DNA of 64,000 nt from Engelhardtia mirabilis. Lineage in GTDB: Bacteria > Planctomycetota > UBA1135 > GCA-002686595. How positions within the stretch are numbered: the stretch's first letter is position 1; each line of letters begins with the position of its first letter. The notes under the pieces were generated by a model. It saw nothing but the letters and a program-made list of their open reading frames with translations. It was not told where the DNA came from and did no database searches. The position numbers and the translations under genes are program-made. The stretch lies in the NCBI RefSeq assembly GCF_007748095.1, contig NZ_CP036287.1:4030001-4094000 (forward strand). Reading direction: 5' to 3'. Below are positions 45,828-54,533 of this stretch, one piece after another.

Positions 45828-47567
45828 TCAGTGGGCGTGGCCGTGGCCGAATTCGGCGGGAGACGCCGAGGCCAGGCGCAGCAGGTAGGCACCGGCGGTC
45901 ACGACCCGCTCGCCGGGCTCGAGCCCCGCGCGCACGCTGACCAGGTCGCCGTCGCGCGGGCCCAACTCGAGGTACCGCTTCTGGAAGGTCTCGCCGTCCA
46001 GCAGCACGAAGGCGATCGGTTGGCCGCTCTCGGTGACCACGGCCGTGGTCGGCACGGCGACGGCTTCAGCGGCGCTCCCCGTCGCGAGTTGGAGGTCCAC
46101 GTACATCCCGGCGCGCAGGAGTCCGTCGGGATTGTCGGCCGCGAAGCGCAGGGCCACGGTGCGCGCCCCCGGCTGCACCTCGCGGCCCACGCTGACCACG
46201 CCCCCGTTCAAGTCGGCGACCACGTCGAAGCGTCGATCGGGGAAGGCCGGGATCTCGAGCAGTGCGCCCAAATCGTCGCCCACGGCGGCCAGGTCGAACT
46301 CGGACACGTTGGCCACCAGCCAGACCCGCTCCAGATCCATCAAGCGGAAGATCGTGGCTTGGCTCGCCACCGCTTCGCCGCGCACGTGGCCCACTTCGAC
46401 GACCTCGCCGTCGATCGGGGCGACCAGGGGCGCCCGTCCGGGCACCTCGGCGGCGGTGGTCGCGATCGCGGCGTCGGCACGCAACTGGTCCAGCCGCGCG
46501 CGAGCGCGCTCCACGGACTCGGCCAGGGCCAGGGCCCCTTCGATCTCGCGCGACGCGAGCTCGACGTCCATGCGCTTCTGGGCCAACTCGCTCTCGGTGC
46601 CCAGGTCGGAGGCTCTCAAGGTCTCGGCGCGCTGGAGGGCCGCGCGCGCGAACTCCAGGCGCGTCTGGGCACGGATCCGCGCCTGCTCGACGTCGACGGA
46701 GCGGGCCTCCAGGTCGAGTTCACGCCCCATCAGGTCCAGCTCCAGTCCGCGCAAGCTGGCTTCGTTGGCCACCGCGGCCGCGCTGTCGCCGATCGACAAG
46801 GGTGGATCCAGGAAGCCGAGCACCTGACCGGCCACGACCCGCTCGCCGATGCGCGGCAGGTCCCCGGACTCGGGGGCTGCGAGTCGCCCGTCGAACGGCG
46901 CGCCGACGACGGCCAGCTCGCCCTGGGGCACCTCGACCACCCCAGGCACCCGCAGGCGTTCGGTCAGGGTGCGCCGCTCAACCACCTCGGTCCTCAGCCC
47001 GATGCGCCACTGTTGCTCGAGCAGGAAGTGGGTCACGTCCGCCGGTTCCTCGACCTCCTCGGCCTCGGCCGCCGCGTGGGCGCGGGCCTCGTCCGGATAG
47101 ACCAGCACCTGCTCGATGGGGATCGTGGCCCGGACGTCGGCTCCGTCGACGATCAGGCGCGCCGCGTAGATCGCCGGATCCTCGATCGCACCGGCGGGGA
47201 TGAAGATCCCGGGCACCTCGGCTCTCTCGGCGACGAGCGTCACCTGCTGGCCGCCGTCGCCCGACAGTTCGAGCCGCACGCTCGCATCCGCGAGGGGCGC
47301 GCCGCTGGCCAGCAGGGTCAGGTGAGCGAGGAAACGCGCTTCGACGCCGGCGACCAGGGGCGGGTACTCGAGGTACAGCCCGAGCTCGTCGGTGAACAGG
47401 GTCACGCCGATGGCGACGTGGTCGTGGTCGTCGTCGCCGACAGCGTGCTCGTGGCCCTCGTGGTCGAGATCCTCGTGGATCTCGGACGAACAGCCCCACG
47501 CGACGACGGACAGCAAGACGACCAGCAGGGTGCGATCCAAGGCGGATCGGCAGTCATGGTGGAGCAT
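45828..47567 (-). CDS. RND efflux periplasmic adaptor with His-rich ends (CusB/CzcB-like)
   Basis: A 579-residue lipoprotein adaptor (signal, then VVAWGC lipobox). Right after the lipidated cysteine comes a histidine/acidic stretch (HEDLDHEGHEHAVGDDDHDH) and the protein ends GHGHAH, both likely metal-binding. A ~150-residue N-terminal beta region precedes the classic adaptor core: GELAVVGAPFDGRLAAPESG (lipoyl half), a long alpha hairpin (~330-430), VPGRAPLVAPIDGEVVEVGH and the beta-barrel/membrane-proximal part with EPGERVVTAGAYLLRLA. It links the RND pump to the TolC partner and may hand metal to the pump. The ATG at 47567 is chosen over 47669 because it opens the signal peptide. Confidence 0.9.
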   Translation of the reverse strand: MLHHDCRSALDRTLLVVLLSVVAWGCSSEIHEDLDHEGHEHAVGDDDHDHVAIGVTLFTDELGLYLEYPPLVAGVEARFLAHLTLLASGAPLADASVRLELSGDGGQQVTLVAERAEVPGIFIPAGAIEDPAIYAARLIVDGADVRATIPIEQVLVYPDEARAHAAAEAEEVEEPADVTHFLLEQQWRIGLRTEVVERRTLTERLRVPGVVEVPQGELAVVGAPFDGRLAAPESGDLPRIGERVVAGQVLGFLDPPLSIGDSAAAVANEASLRGLELDLMGRELDLEARSVDVEQARIRAQTRLEFARAALQRAETLRASDLGTESELAQKRMDVELASREIEGALALAESVERARARLDQLRADAAIATTAAEVPGRAPLVAPIDGEVVEVGHVRGEAVASQATIFRLMDLERVWLVANVSEFDLAAVGDDLGALLEIPAFPDRRFDVVADLNGGVVSVGREVQPGARTVALRFAADNPDGLLRAGMYVDLQLATGSAAEAVAVPTTAVVTESGQPIAFVLLDGETFQKRYLELGPRDGDLVSVRAGLEPGERVVTAGAYLLRLASASPAEFGHGHAH

Positions 47568-47689
47568 CGTGGCCCCCTCTCGTACGCAGCGGTCTGAATG
47601 GACTCGATTCGGCGAGCCGCGCCTACCATCGGCAAGCCGCTCACCTGTGCGCGCGGCCCACGAAGGCACAGCGCGCGTCGACGGTTCGT

Positions 47690-48127
47690 TCAGGCCGCGA
47701 TCGGAGGACCGCGGGTCTCAGGCTGCAGACGGGGTGGCGCCGCGGGCGGACCGCGCAGGTCGACGGCCATCCTCCACCCCGCACAGGCGACCGGGGGCGC
47801 GACGAGCGTCGCCGGCAGGATCGCCAACAGGTCCACGCAGGCGTCCGGCGAGGTCGGTCGCTGGACGATCAGATCGGCGTCGTGGACCTCGGAGCAGTGC
47901 TCCTGGTGGTCGTCGTCGGTGTGCGTCGGACCGTGCCCGACGTGGGCCGCGCAGTCCGCGTCGTGGCTGACGAGGTGGTCCGTGGGGCCGCAGTGCTCCT
48001 CGAGGGCCAGGTGCAGGGGCACGTAGAACGTGCGCAGCATCAGCGCTCCGAGCAGCAGCACGCCCACGAACGCGGAAGCTCCGCGTCGGCCACGCTCCGG
48101 CCCGCTCGCTCGGTTCAAGGACACCAC
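47690..48127 (-). CDS. Small membrane protein with His/Cys/Asp-rich exported loop
   Basis: A 145-residue protein starting at GTG, with one strong membrane segment (ASAFVGVLLLGALML) and then a histidine-rich stretch of ~55 residues (HLALEEHCGPTDHLVSHDAD, CAAHVGHGPTHTDDDHQEHC) that could bind metal ions. A weaker hydrophobic segment (DLLAILPATLVAPPVACAGW) follows, with a proline-rich tail. Small His-rich membrane proteins of this kind often open bacterial metal-efflux operons. It is the first of four same-strand genes (this, adaptor, pump, TolC partner), 122 bases upstream of the adaptor. Its own role, metal sensing or buffering, is inference. Confidence 0.7.
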   Translation of the reverse strand: MVSLNRASGPERGRRGASAFVGVLLLGALMLRTFYVPLHLALEEHCGPTDHLVSHDADCAAHVGHGPTHTDDDHQEHCSEVHDADLIVQRPTSPDACVDLLAILPATLVAPPVACAGWRMAVDLRGPPAAPPRLQPETRGPPIAA

Positions 48128-48267
48128 TGCCGCCCGTCTTCGACCAATAGGCCCTGGATGTCAAGCGCCGGGGGCGGATCGATTCTCAATCGGCGGAGCG
48201 CCGAGCCCGGTCCAGTACGACTGCGCGTCGTCCGAGGCGCCGGCGGACCTGGTCTGCCACTCCGACG

Positions 48268-50430
48268 TTACTTCAAGCCCGGATCGGCCCCCGGCGGGCC
48301 GCCGCGGGTGTCGTAGACGTAGATCGACCAGCCGATCCGCATGAAGGGCTCGTAGTCGATCAGCCAGCGGTAGAGCGGGTGGCTGCGGTAGTAGTTGATG
48401 GCGTTGACCGCCACGAAGCCCTGCACCGGCTCGCCCGTGGGGCGCACGACGTTGCCGAAGCCCAGGTTCGACAGCTCGGCCTTGGTGTAGGGGTCGTAGT
48501 GCAGGCCGCCGGCGGCCTCGACCACCTCGCGGTTGCGTGCGTACCAGCGGCCCAGCTCGCGCACGTCCTGGCCCCAGTCGTCGCTGACGACCGTGATCTC
48601 GGGCCCCTTCACGGGCCCACCCGCAATCGCGTTGAAGTACATCAACGAGTGCGGGTGGATCCACAGGCTCTCGAGCGCCGCCACCAGGGCCAGGCCGATC
48701 CCGAGCCGCGGCACCAAGGCCTCGAGCCGACCGGCGAGCAGCGCCAGGAAGGGGAACACCGGCAGCACGTAGCGCACACCCATCAGGGCGTTGCCGGTGG
48801 AGAAGAGGTAGAAGCTGAGCGCTGGGAAGGCGAGGAACGCGGCCGCGTCGAGCAGGGTCCAGGGCCTGGCCGCGGCGCGGCGCCCGAAGACGAAGGCCAG
48901 GGCCAGGCCGGCCACGATCGCCACGAGGAAGGCGATCGGGTTCTTCACCCCCATCACCACCGTGTAGTACTCGGGGAAGGGGTTGACCCCGTCCTTGAAC
49001 GTCGTGCTCGGGACGATCAGGTTGCGCCGATAATAGCTGCCGTGGCCGTAGTCGCCGTGGTGCAGCTGGTAGTCCACGCCGCGCAGCGCGGTGAACAGGG
49101 GGATCGGCACCGCATCGCCGAGCAGGCCGCGGGTCAGGCGCTCGACCCAGCCCTGGGTGAAGAGCTGCTCGTCCCAATCGTCGTAGCGGGCGGCGCCGTA
49201 CCACTCGCTCCAGGCCTCGGTCCCGGTCAGGCGCGAGCCGTCCGGCTGGCGCAGCTCGCGGTCGGCCAACTGCGGCAGGAGCTCGAGCTTGGTCTCGACC
49301 GGCACCAGGGCGTCGGGCGCTTCGAGGACGGCGGCGAAGGCCTCGCGACGAAGATCGCCGGGGCCACCGTCGAGGGCCGTCAGCGCCCGCGCCGCGGCGG
49401 CGGCGAGGCCCTCGGGCTCGGTTCTTCGGGTCAACTCGCGCCAGGCCACGATGGCGCGCGAGGTGTCGCCCGCGCCGAGCACGGGCCCCAGCAGGCTGTC
49501 GACGTTGCCGACGCCGTCGACCTGCGCCAGCTCCGCGCGCAGGGCCGATTCGATCACCTCGCGGGTCGGTGCTTCGGCCTTGGAAGACACCCTGTAGGCA
49601 GCCTTGCCCCAGGCCTCGTTGGCCGAGAGGGACTCGAAGCCGTAGCCCGCCGCGAAGACCGTCAGCCCGCCCAGGATCACCCGCGCCAAGAGCAGCAGCG
49701 GCCGCGCGCTGCGGCCACGGATCGCCGCCAGGGCCGCCAGGCCGAGGAAGGCCGGGACCAGCAGCAGGGCGGTGAACTTGGTCAACTCGGCCAGGCCGAA
49801 GGCAACTGCGGCCCACAGGGTCCGCCGCGCCGTGGGCTGATCCAAGGCGTCCGCGAAGGCCACCACGGCGATGAAGATCAGCGCCGCCGAGCCCATGTCC
49901 AGGGCCGCCAACCGGCCGTTGGCCAGGACGTTCGGGTTCAGGGCCAAGAGCGCCGAGGCCGCGAACCCCGCGCGGGGGCCGAAGCGCTTGCGTGCGGCCG
50001 TGAAGACCACCCAAGTCAGGGCGGCGGTCAGCAGGCAGAAGGGCACCCGAGCGGCGAACAGGTTGCGGTCGAGCTGCGCCCCGTTGCGGTCGTAGAAGAA
50101 GGCCACCGGGAAGTTGAGCTGGTCGGCCCACGTCGACGGCCAATCGATGCCAGGCAGCAGCAGGAGGGGCGCGCCCGCCAGGTACTTCAGGAGCGGCGGA
50201 TGCTCGCGATTGAGGGCGAACTCACCGTCCCGCAGGTAGGCGTAGCCCGACGAGATGTAGAAGTGCTCGTCGTAGGTGGGGCCCACCGTCCAGGCCCCGT
50301 GCAGCAAGAGCGCGAGCTGGAGGCCGATCAGGGCCAGCATCCAGCGACCCCACAGGCGGCTGGCCGCGGCGGAGGCCGGGTCGCTCGCGGACGCTGGCGA
50401 GGGTTGGTTGGCGGGAGAGCTGGAGGCCAT
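48268..50430 (-). CDS. GT-C type membrane glycosyltransferase (ArnT/PMT-like)
   Basis: A 720-residue protein with 11-13 membrane segments. The first extracellular loop reads TVGPTYDEHFYISSGYAYL, with the acidic pair typical of GT-C catalytic loops, followed by REHPPLLKYLAG, the HPP motif of the ArnT/PMT family. These enzymes use polyprenyl-phosphate sugars to modify lipids or proteins outside the membrane. A large internal periplasmic region (~300-450) rich in Ala/Glu helices is unusual and may be an inserted domain. The C-terminal ~100 residues are a soluble domain (ITVVSDDWGQDVREL). The ATG at 50430 is chosen. Divergent across 177 bases is a polyprenol-phosphate sugar synthase that could make its donor. 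Confidence 0.85.
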   Translation of the reverse strand: MASSSPANQPSPASASDPASAAASRLWGRWMLALIGLQLALLLHGAWTVGPTYDEHFYISSGYAYLRDGEFALNREHPPLLKYLAGAPLLLLPGIDWPSTWADQLNFPVAFFYDRNGAQLDRNLFAARVPFCLLTAALTWVVFTAARKRFGPRAGFAASALLALNPNVLANGRLAALDMGSAALIFIAVVAFADALDQPTARRTLWAAVAFGLAELTKFTALLLVPAFLGLAALAAIRGRSARPLLLLARVILGGLTVFAAGYGFESLSANEAWGKAAYRVSSKAEAPTREVIESALRAELAQVDGVGNVDSLLGPVLGAGDTSRAIVAWRELTRRTEPEGLAAAAARALTALDGGPGDLRREAFAAVLEAPDALVPVETKLELLPQLADRELRQPDGSRLTGTEAWSEWYGAARYDDWDEQLFTQGWVERLTRGLLGDAVPIPLFTALRGVDYQLHHGDYGHGSYYRRNLIVPSTTFKDGVNPFPEYYTVVMGVKNPIAFLVAIVAGLALAFVFGRRAAARPWTLLDAAAFLAFPALSFYLFSTGNALMGVRYVLPVFPFLALLAGRLEALVPRLGIGLALVAALESLWIHPHSLMYFNAIAGGPVKGPEITVVSDDWGQDVRELGRWYARNREVVEAAGGLHYDPYTKAELSNLGFGNVVRPTGEPVQGFVAVNAINYYRSHPLYRWLIDYEPFMRIGWSIYVYDTRGGPPGADPGLK

Positions 50431-50607
50431 CGGCGCCCATAGCCAAGCCGCTGGAGGCGCCCCGGGCAAGCGCCGTCCCCGTCTCCCTCGCCGCTCCGCC
50501 CAAGGTTCCGCGCGGGGCCGCTTGGCACCCCGGTCGCGACCCGAGTAGATTTCGACCTCGCCCAGCCCGCCCGGCGCGACCTCGCGCGCCCCGCCCCCCA
50601 CCCCGCG

Positions 50608-51372
50608 ATGCCCCCCACCTCCGACGGAGCGGCCCCCAAGGTCGTCTGCACGGTCCCCACGTACAACGAGGCCGAGAACATCCTCGACCTCTCGCGGGAG
50701 CTGCTCGCCCTGGGGCCCGAGTTCGAGGTGCTCGTCATCGACGACGACTCCCCGGACGGCACCTGGAAGCTGGTCGCCGAGGCGGCCAAGACGGAGCCAC
50801 GGCTGCACCTGCTGCACCGCACCGTCGACCGCGGGCGCGGCGCCGCCGGCCGCGATGGCTTCGTGCGGGCCCTGGAGATGGGCGCCGACGTCGTCGTCGA
50901 GATGGACGCCGACTTCTCCCACCACCCGCGCTTCGTGCCGGCCATGCTCGCGCGGCTGAACACGGTCGATGCGAGGTCCGGGGCCGAGCTGGGCCTGGTG
51001 CTCGGGTCGCGCGGCGTCAGCGGCGGCAGCGACGCCGACCGCGGCGCCCTGCGGCAGGTCATCACCAAGGCCGCGAACCTCTACATCCGCCTGCTGCTCG
51101 GGGTGCCCGTCGCGGACTGCAACTCCGGCTTCCGCTGCTGGCGGGCCAGCACCCTGCGCGCGATCGAGGTGGAGAAGACCTTCTCCCCCGGCCCCGCGAT
51201 CGTCCAGGAGCTCTTGTTCAAGACCGCCCGCGCCGGCATCGGCATCGCCGAGATCCCGATCGAGTTCGTGGACCGCGTGCGCGGCGAGTCGACCTTGACC
51301 ATGCGGATCCTGCTCCAGGGCTACACCACCGTGCTCAAGTTGCGCTGGATGGCGCTGACGGGCAGGCTGTAG
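50608..51372 (+). CDS. Polyprenol-phosphate mannose/glucose synthase-like GT2 glycosyltransferase (Dpm1-like)
   Basis: A 254-residue soluble GT-A fold enzyme of the Dpm1 group. Landmarks are VCTVPTYNEAENIL, VLVIDDDSPDGTW (metal-binding DDD region), VEMDADFSHHPRFV (DAD) and a C-terminal basic loop ADCNSGFRCWR and RVRGESTLTM that defines the Dpm1/GtrB branch. It would transfer a hexose from a nucleotide sugar to a polyprenyl phosphate, giving the donor used by GT-C enzymes such as the divergent gene. It lacks the C-terminal membrane segments of some relatives, so it is peripheral. A small gene gap (5 bases) links it to the next gene. Confidence 0.88.
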   Translation: MPPTSDGAAPKVVCTVPTYNEAENILDLSRELLALGPEFEVLVIDDDSPDGTWKLVAEAAKTEPRLHLLHRTVDRGRGAAGRDGFVRALEMGADVVVEMDADFSHHPRFVPAMLARLNTVDARSGAELGLVLGSRGVSGGSDADRGALRQVITKAANLYIRLLLGVPVADCNSGFRCWRASTLRAIEVEKTFSPGPAIVQELLFKTARAGIGIAEIPIEFVDRVRGESTLTMRILLQGYTTVLKLRWMALTGRL

Positions 51373-51377
51373 CCGCC

Positions 51378-52532
51378 ATGGACGAGGAGCGCGCGGGAAC
51401 GGAGCGGCTGGCGAGGTTCGCCCTGGCCGCCCTGGTGCTGATCTTCCCCCTGGTCTACCTCGTCAAGGTGGTGACAGGGGAGCGCGTGCCCGTGCCCCAG
51501 CGCGCCGATCCGGCCTGGATCCACCTGGTCCTCATCACCGTCGGCGACTGGTCGCAACCGACCTTCGAGCCCGAGTCGCCGGCCCTGGTGCAGATGCTCC
51601 AACGGGGCGTGTTCGTGGGCCCGATCTACTCCGCCAGCGACGACCCGGGCGCCTCGGCCGCGAGCCTGTGGACCGGTCGCTACCCGGCCAACAGCGGCGT
51701 GCAGTCGTCGTCCCAAGCCCTGCCCTTCGGCGCCTGGACCCTGGCCGAGGGCGCGCGCCGCAGCGGCTACCGCACCGCCGCCTTCCTACAGCAGCCATTC
51801 GCCACGCGCCAGAACATCGGCGGCTTCGACCAGGTCATCGAGGGCGAGTCCCTCGATGTCGAGCGGCTGTCGCAGTTGGCCGATTCCTTCCTGCGCCAAC
51901 ATCCGGACCAGCGGCGGCTCCTGTGGCTGCACCTGGAGCGGGCCGGGCGCGACCTGGCCGACGTGGACGCCCTCTTGGGCGCCGTGCAGGCGACCCTGGC
52001 CGACACGGGCGACGAGGTCGACACGCTGACCATGGTCACCGGCCTGACGGGCTCACCCCGCGGCTGGATGGAGGCGCGCTGTCGCGTGCCGCTGATGATG
52101 GAGCTGCCCACGCAGCTCTCCGCGCGCAGCCGCTCGTCGTCACACCTGAGCCTGGTCGATGCCACCGGGCTGCTGCGGCTCTTGATGCGCCTGCCCAACC
52201 CGGACGCCGGCGCAGGCGAGAGCGCGCTGCAATCGCGCGGCGAGACCCTGTGGAACGCGGTCAAGGGTGTCGAGGTCTTCGAGTGGGTCTGGATCGAGGG
52301 CGAGTTCGGGCACGTCATGCGCCGCCCGGGGCTGCGGGTGCAGGTCGACCCGGCCCCACCCGACCAGGTGCCCACCCGCGACCTGCGGATTCTGAACGGC
52401 ACCCAGGCCAGCGGGCAGAGCATGCCGCACCTGTCGCCCGCCGACGAGCGCGGTGCCCTCGAGGCCTACCTGTCGGTTCGCAAGCAGGTTTACGAGGGCG
52501 CGACGGAGCCGATCGACGCCCTCGGGGGCTGA
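51378..52532 (+). CDS. Membrane-anchored degenerate sulfatase-fold protein
   Basis: A 384-residue protein with one N-terminal membrane segment (FALAALVLIFPLVYLVKVV). Its layout follows sulfatases: WIHLVLITVGDWSQPTF corresponds to the first strand and metal Asp region, and SASDDPGASAASLWTGRYPANSGV to the nucleophile helix and following YPxxxGV. Yet Asp is shifted or missing in ITVGDW, the nucleophile site reads DDPGASAASLW with no Cys, Ser-x-Pro-x-Arg or Thr match, and the late ADHG motif is replaced by TGLTGSPRG. It is therefore likely a pseudoenzyme. The gene follows the Dpm1-like gene by 5 bases. It is clearly shorter and more diverged than the three other sulfatase-fold proteins. Confidence 0.6.
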   Translation: MDEERAGTERLARFALAALVLIFPLVYLVKVVTGERVPVPQRADPAWIHLVLITVGDWSQPTFEPESPALVQMLQRGVFVGPIYSASDDPGASAASLWTGRYPANSGVQSSSQALPFGAWTLAEGARRSGYRTAAFLQQPFATRQNIGGFDQVIEGESLDVERLSQLADSFLRQHPDQRRLLWLHLERAGRDLADVDALLGAVQATLADTGDEVDTLTMVTGLTGSPRGWMEARCRVPLMMELPTQLSARSRSSSHLSLVDATGLLRLLMRLPNPDAGAGESALQSRGETLWNAVKGVEVFEWVWIEGEFGHVMRRPGLRVQVDPAPPDQVPTRDLRILNGTQASGQSMPHLSPADERGALEAYLSVRKQVYEGATEPIDALGG

Positions 52533-52648
52533 GGCCGAGGGAGCGCGCGGACGTCGACCGACAGTGGTCGTTGCGAATCCCCGCGACGCAGGTCGAGCGG
52601 TTAGAACCGGGTCCGATTGATCCGTTCCCGACCACGCCACGACGCGCG

Positions 52649-54307
52649 ATGATTCAGAAGACTCCAGCCCTCGCTCTTACGCCCCTCGCCCTCGGCTTGC
52701 TGATCGCCGTCGCACCGGCGCAGACGCCCCAGCGCGGACTGACCCTGTTCAACCCGAACGCCGACACGAACACCTACCTGATCGACAACAGCGGTCAGGT
52801 GGTGCACTCCTGGGCCTTCGGTCAGATGCCCGGCAACACGGTCTACCTCGAACCCGACGGCACCCTGCTGCGCTGCAAGCAGGTCGCAGGCGGGCTGACG
52901 CTGGGCGGCTTCGGCGGCGGCATCCAACGCGCGGCCTTCGACGGCACGTTGACCTGGGACCTCAACCTAGCCAACGCCCAGATCCACCAGCACCACGACG
53001 CGATCTCCTTGCCGAATGGGAACGTGCTGACGATCGTGTGGGAGCGGCTGAGCGCGGCCGACGCCATCGCCGCCGGCCGGAACCCCTCCACCCTCGCCGG
53101 CCCCAACTGGATCCCCGACGCGATCGTCGAGTACCGCCAGACCGGACCGAGCACGGGCGTGGAGGTCTGGCGCTGGCGGGCCATGGACCACCTGATCCAG
53201 GACTTCGATCCCACCAAGGCCAACTTCGGCGTGGTCGCCGACCATCCCGAGCGTCTCGACATCAACTTCCCGCCGACCGGCCCCCCGACCGGGGAGTGGC
53301 TGCACGTCAACTCGGTCAGCTACGACCCGGTCTTCGACCAGGTGCTGATCAACTCACCCTTCCGGGGCGAGTTCTGGATCGTCGACCACAGCACGACCAC
53401 GGCCGAGGCGGCGGGCAGCACCGGCGGCAACTCCGGCAAGGGCGGAGACCTGCTCTACCGTTGGGGCAACCCGGCCGCACACGGCGCGGGGACCGTGCTC
53501 GACCAGAAGCTGTTCAATCAGCACGGCACGAAGTTCATCGAGCCCGGTCGACCGGGCGCCGGCAACGTGCTGGTGTTCAACAACCAGGTCGCCGGCCCGC
53601 CGCTGCACTCGGAGGTTTGGGAACTGGAGCGCCAGGCCGACGGCACCGGTGCCTACCCCCTGGCGCCGGGCGCGATCTGGGGCCCCGCCGCGCCCGTCTG
53701 GACCTACGTCGCCCCGAACCCGGGCGACTTCTACTCGGGCTTCCTCTCCAGCGCCCAGCGCCAGCCGAACGGCGACACCCTGGTCACCAGCGGAACCCAG
53801 GCCTGGTTGTTCGAGGTCACGAACGCCGGCGCCAAGGTCTGGGAGCACTTCAACACCTTCCCCGCCGTCGGCGGAAAGATGGTCTTCCGCTCCACCCGCT
53901 ACGAGCACTACCTGTGGTCGGACGCGGCCGAGGTCTCGGCGGCGAGCGGCGCCACGGTGGGCTTCGACCTGCTCGCCGGCTCGGACTTCGCGGGACACGT
54001 CTACCTGCTCCTGGGCTCCGCCAGCGGCACGAGCCCGGGCCTGCCGATCGACGGCGAGCTGCTGCCACTCGTGACACCCGATCCCTACTTCAACTTGACC
54101 CTCGGCCAGCCGAACGTCGCGCCGTTCGCGCAGACCCTGGGCGTCCTCGACGGACAGGGACGCGCCAGCGCGAGCCTGACCGTCCCCGCCGGTGCGGTCG
54201 GAGCCCTGGTCGGCGTGACCCTCGACCACGCGTTCGTCGCCATCGACCCGGTGGGCTTCGCAGTCAGCTTGGCCAGCAACTCGCAGTCGTTGACGATCGT
54301 GCCCTGA
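52649..54307 (+). CDS. Secreted arylsulfotransferase-like beta-propeller protein
   Basis: A 552-residue precursor with signal peptide (TPLALGLLIAVAPAQA-type region) and a six-bladed propeller resembling the arylsulfotransferase (ASST) family: NTYLIDNSGQVVHSWAF, GNTVYLEPDGTLL, ANAQIHQHHDAISLPNGNVL (family-typical HHD.. segment), EWLHVNSVSYDPV and FNQHGTKFIEPG. In true ASSTs a histidine is transiently sulfated; candidate histidines are present in IHQHHD and FNQHGT, but catalysis is not shown. The last ~115 residues (from VGFDLLAGSDFAGHVYLLLG) form a separate beta domain, probably shared with two other secreted proteins in this window. The stop is 31 bases before the second long palindrome. Confidence 0.75.
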   Translation: MIQKTPALALTPLALGLLIAVAPAQTPQRGLTLFNPNADTNTYLIDNSGQVVHSWAFGQMPGNTVYLEPDGTLLRCKQVAGGLTLGGFGGGIQRAAFDGTLTWDLNLANAQIHQHHDAISLPNGNVLTIVWERLSAADAIAAGRNPSTLAGPNWIPDAIVEYRQTGPSTGVEVWRWRAMDHLIQDFDPTKANFGVVADHPERLDINFPPTGPPTGEWLHVNSVSYDPVFDQVLINSPFRGEFWIVDHSTTTAEAAGSTGGNSGKGGDLLYRWGNPAAHGAGTVLDQKLFNQHGTKFIEPGRPGAGNVLVFNNQVAGPPLHSEVWELERQADGTGAYPLAPGAIWGPAAPVWTYVAPNPGDFYSGFLSSAQRQPNGDTLVTSGTQAWLFEVTNAGAKVWEHFNTFPAVGGKMVFRSTRYEHYLWSDAAEVSAASGATVGFDLLAGSDFAGHVYLLLGSASGTSPGLPIDGELLPLVTPDPYFNLTLGQPNVAPFAQTLGVLDGQGRASASLTVPAGAVGALVGVTLDHAFVAIDPVGFAVSLASNSQSLTIVP

Positions 54308-54338
54308 GCGGACTGATTCCGTTCCGCGTCGTCCCAAC

Positions 54339-54451
54339 TACGGGCCGTACGGTGCCGGGATCATTTGTCCCACCAGCCGCCAGTGATGCTGCGGCTCGCA
54401 GCAACACTGGCGGCTGGTGGGACAAATGATCCCGGCACCGTACGGCCCGTA
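54339..54451. repeat. Long palindrome, 54-bp arms with one mismatch (hairpin family copy 2)
   Basis: Bases 54339-54392 pair with 54398-54451 around a five-base loop, with one A/A mismatch. The outer arm has CGTACGGTGCCGGGATCATT and then TGTCCCACC, nearly identical to the outer arm of the palindrome at 34566-34684, but the inner arm and loop are different. Each arm change is matched on the other arm, so pairing is preserved. The element lies 31 bases past the stop of the arylsulfotransferase-like gene, between it and a convergent gene. Confidence 0.95.
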
Positions 54452-54469
54452 CGTCCCAGCAAACGCAAA

Positions 54470-54503
54470 CCGGCCGGCAGCCCCGCGAAGGGCTGCCGGC
54501 CGG
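54470..54503. terminator. Strong hairpin between convergent genes, possible bidirectional terminator
   Basis: A perfect 14-bp GC-rich stem (CCGGCCGGCAGCCC and complement) with a 6-base loop, 31 bases from the stop of the minus-strand gene. No clear T-tract on either side, but the position between convergent genes favours a terminator. Confidence 0.55.
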
Positions 54504-54533
54504 CATTGACCTGGGCGCGTCGGCGCCGGGGTC

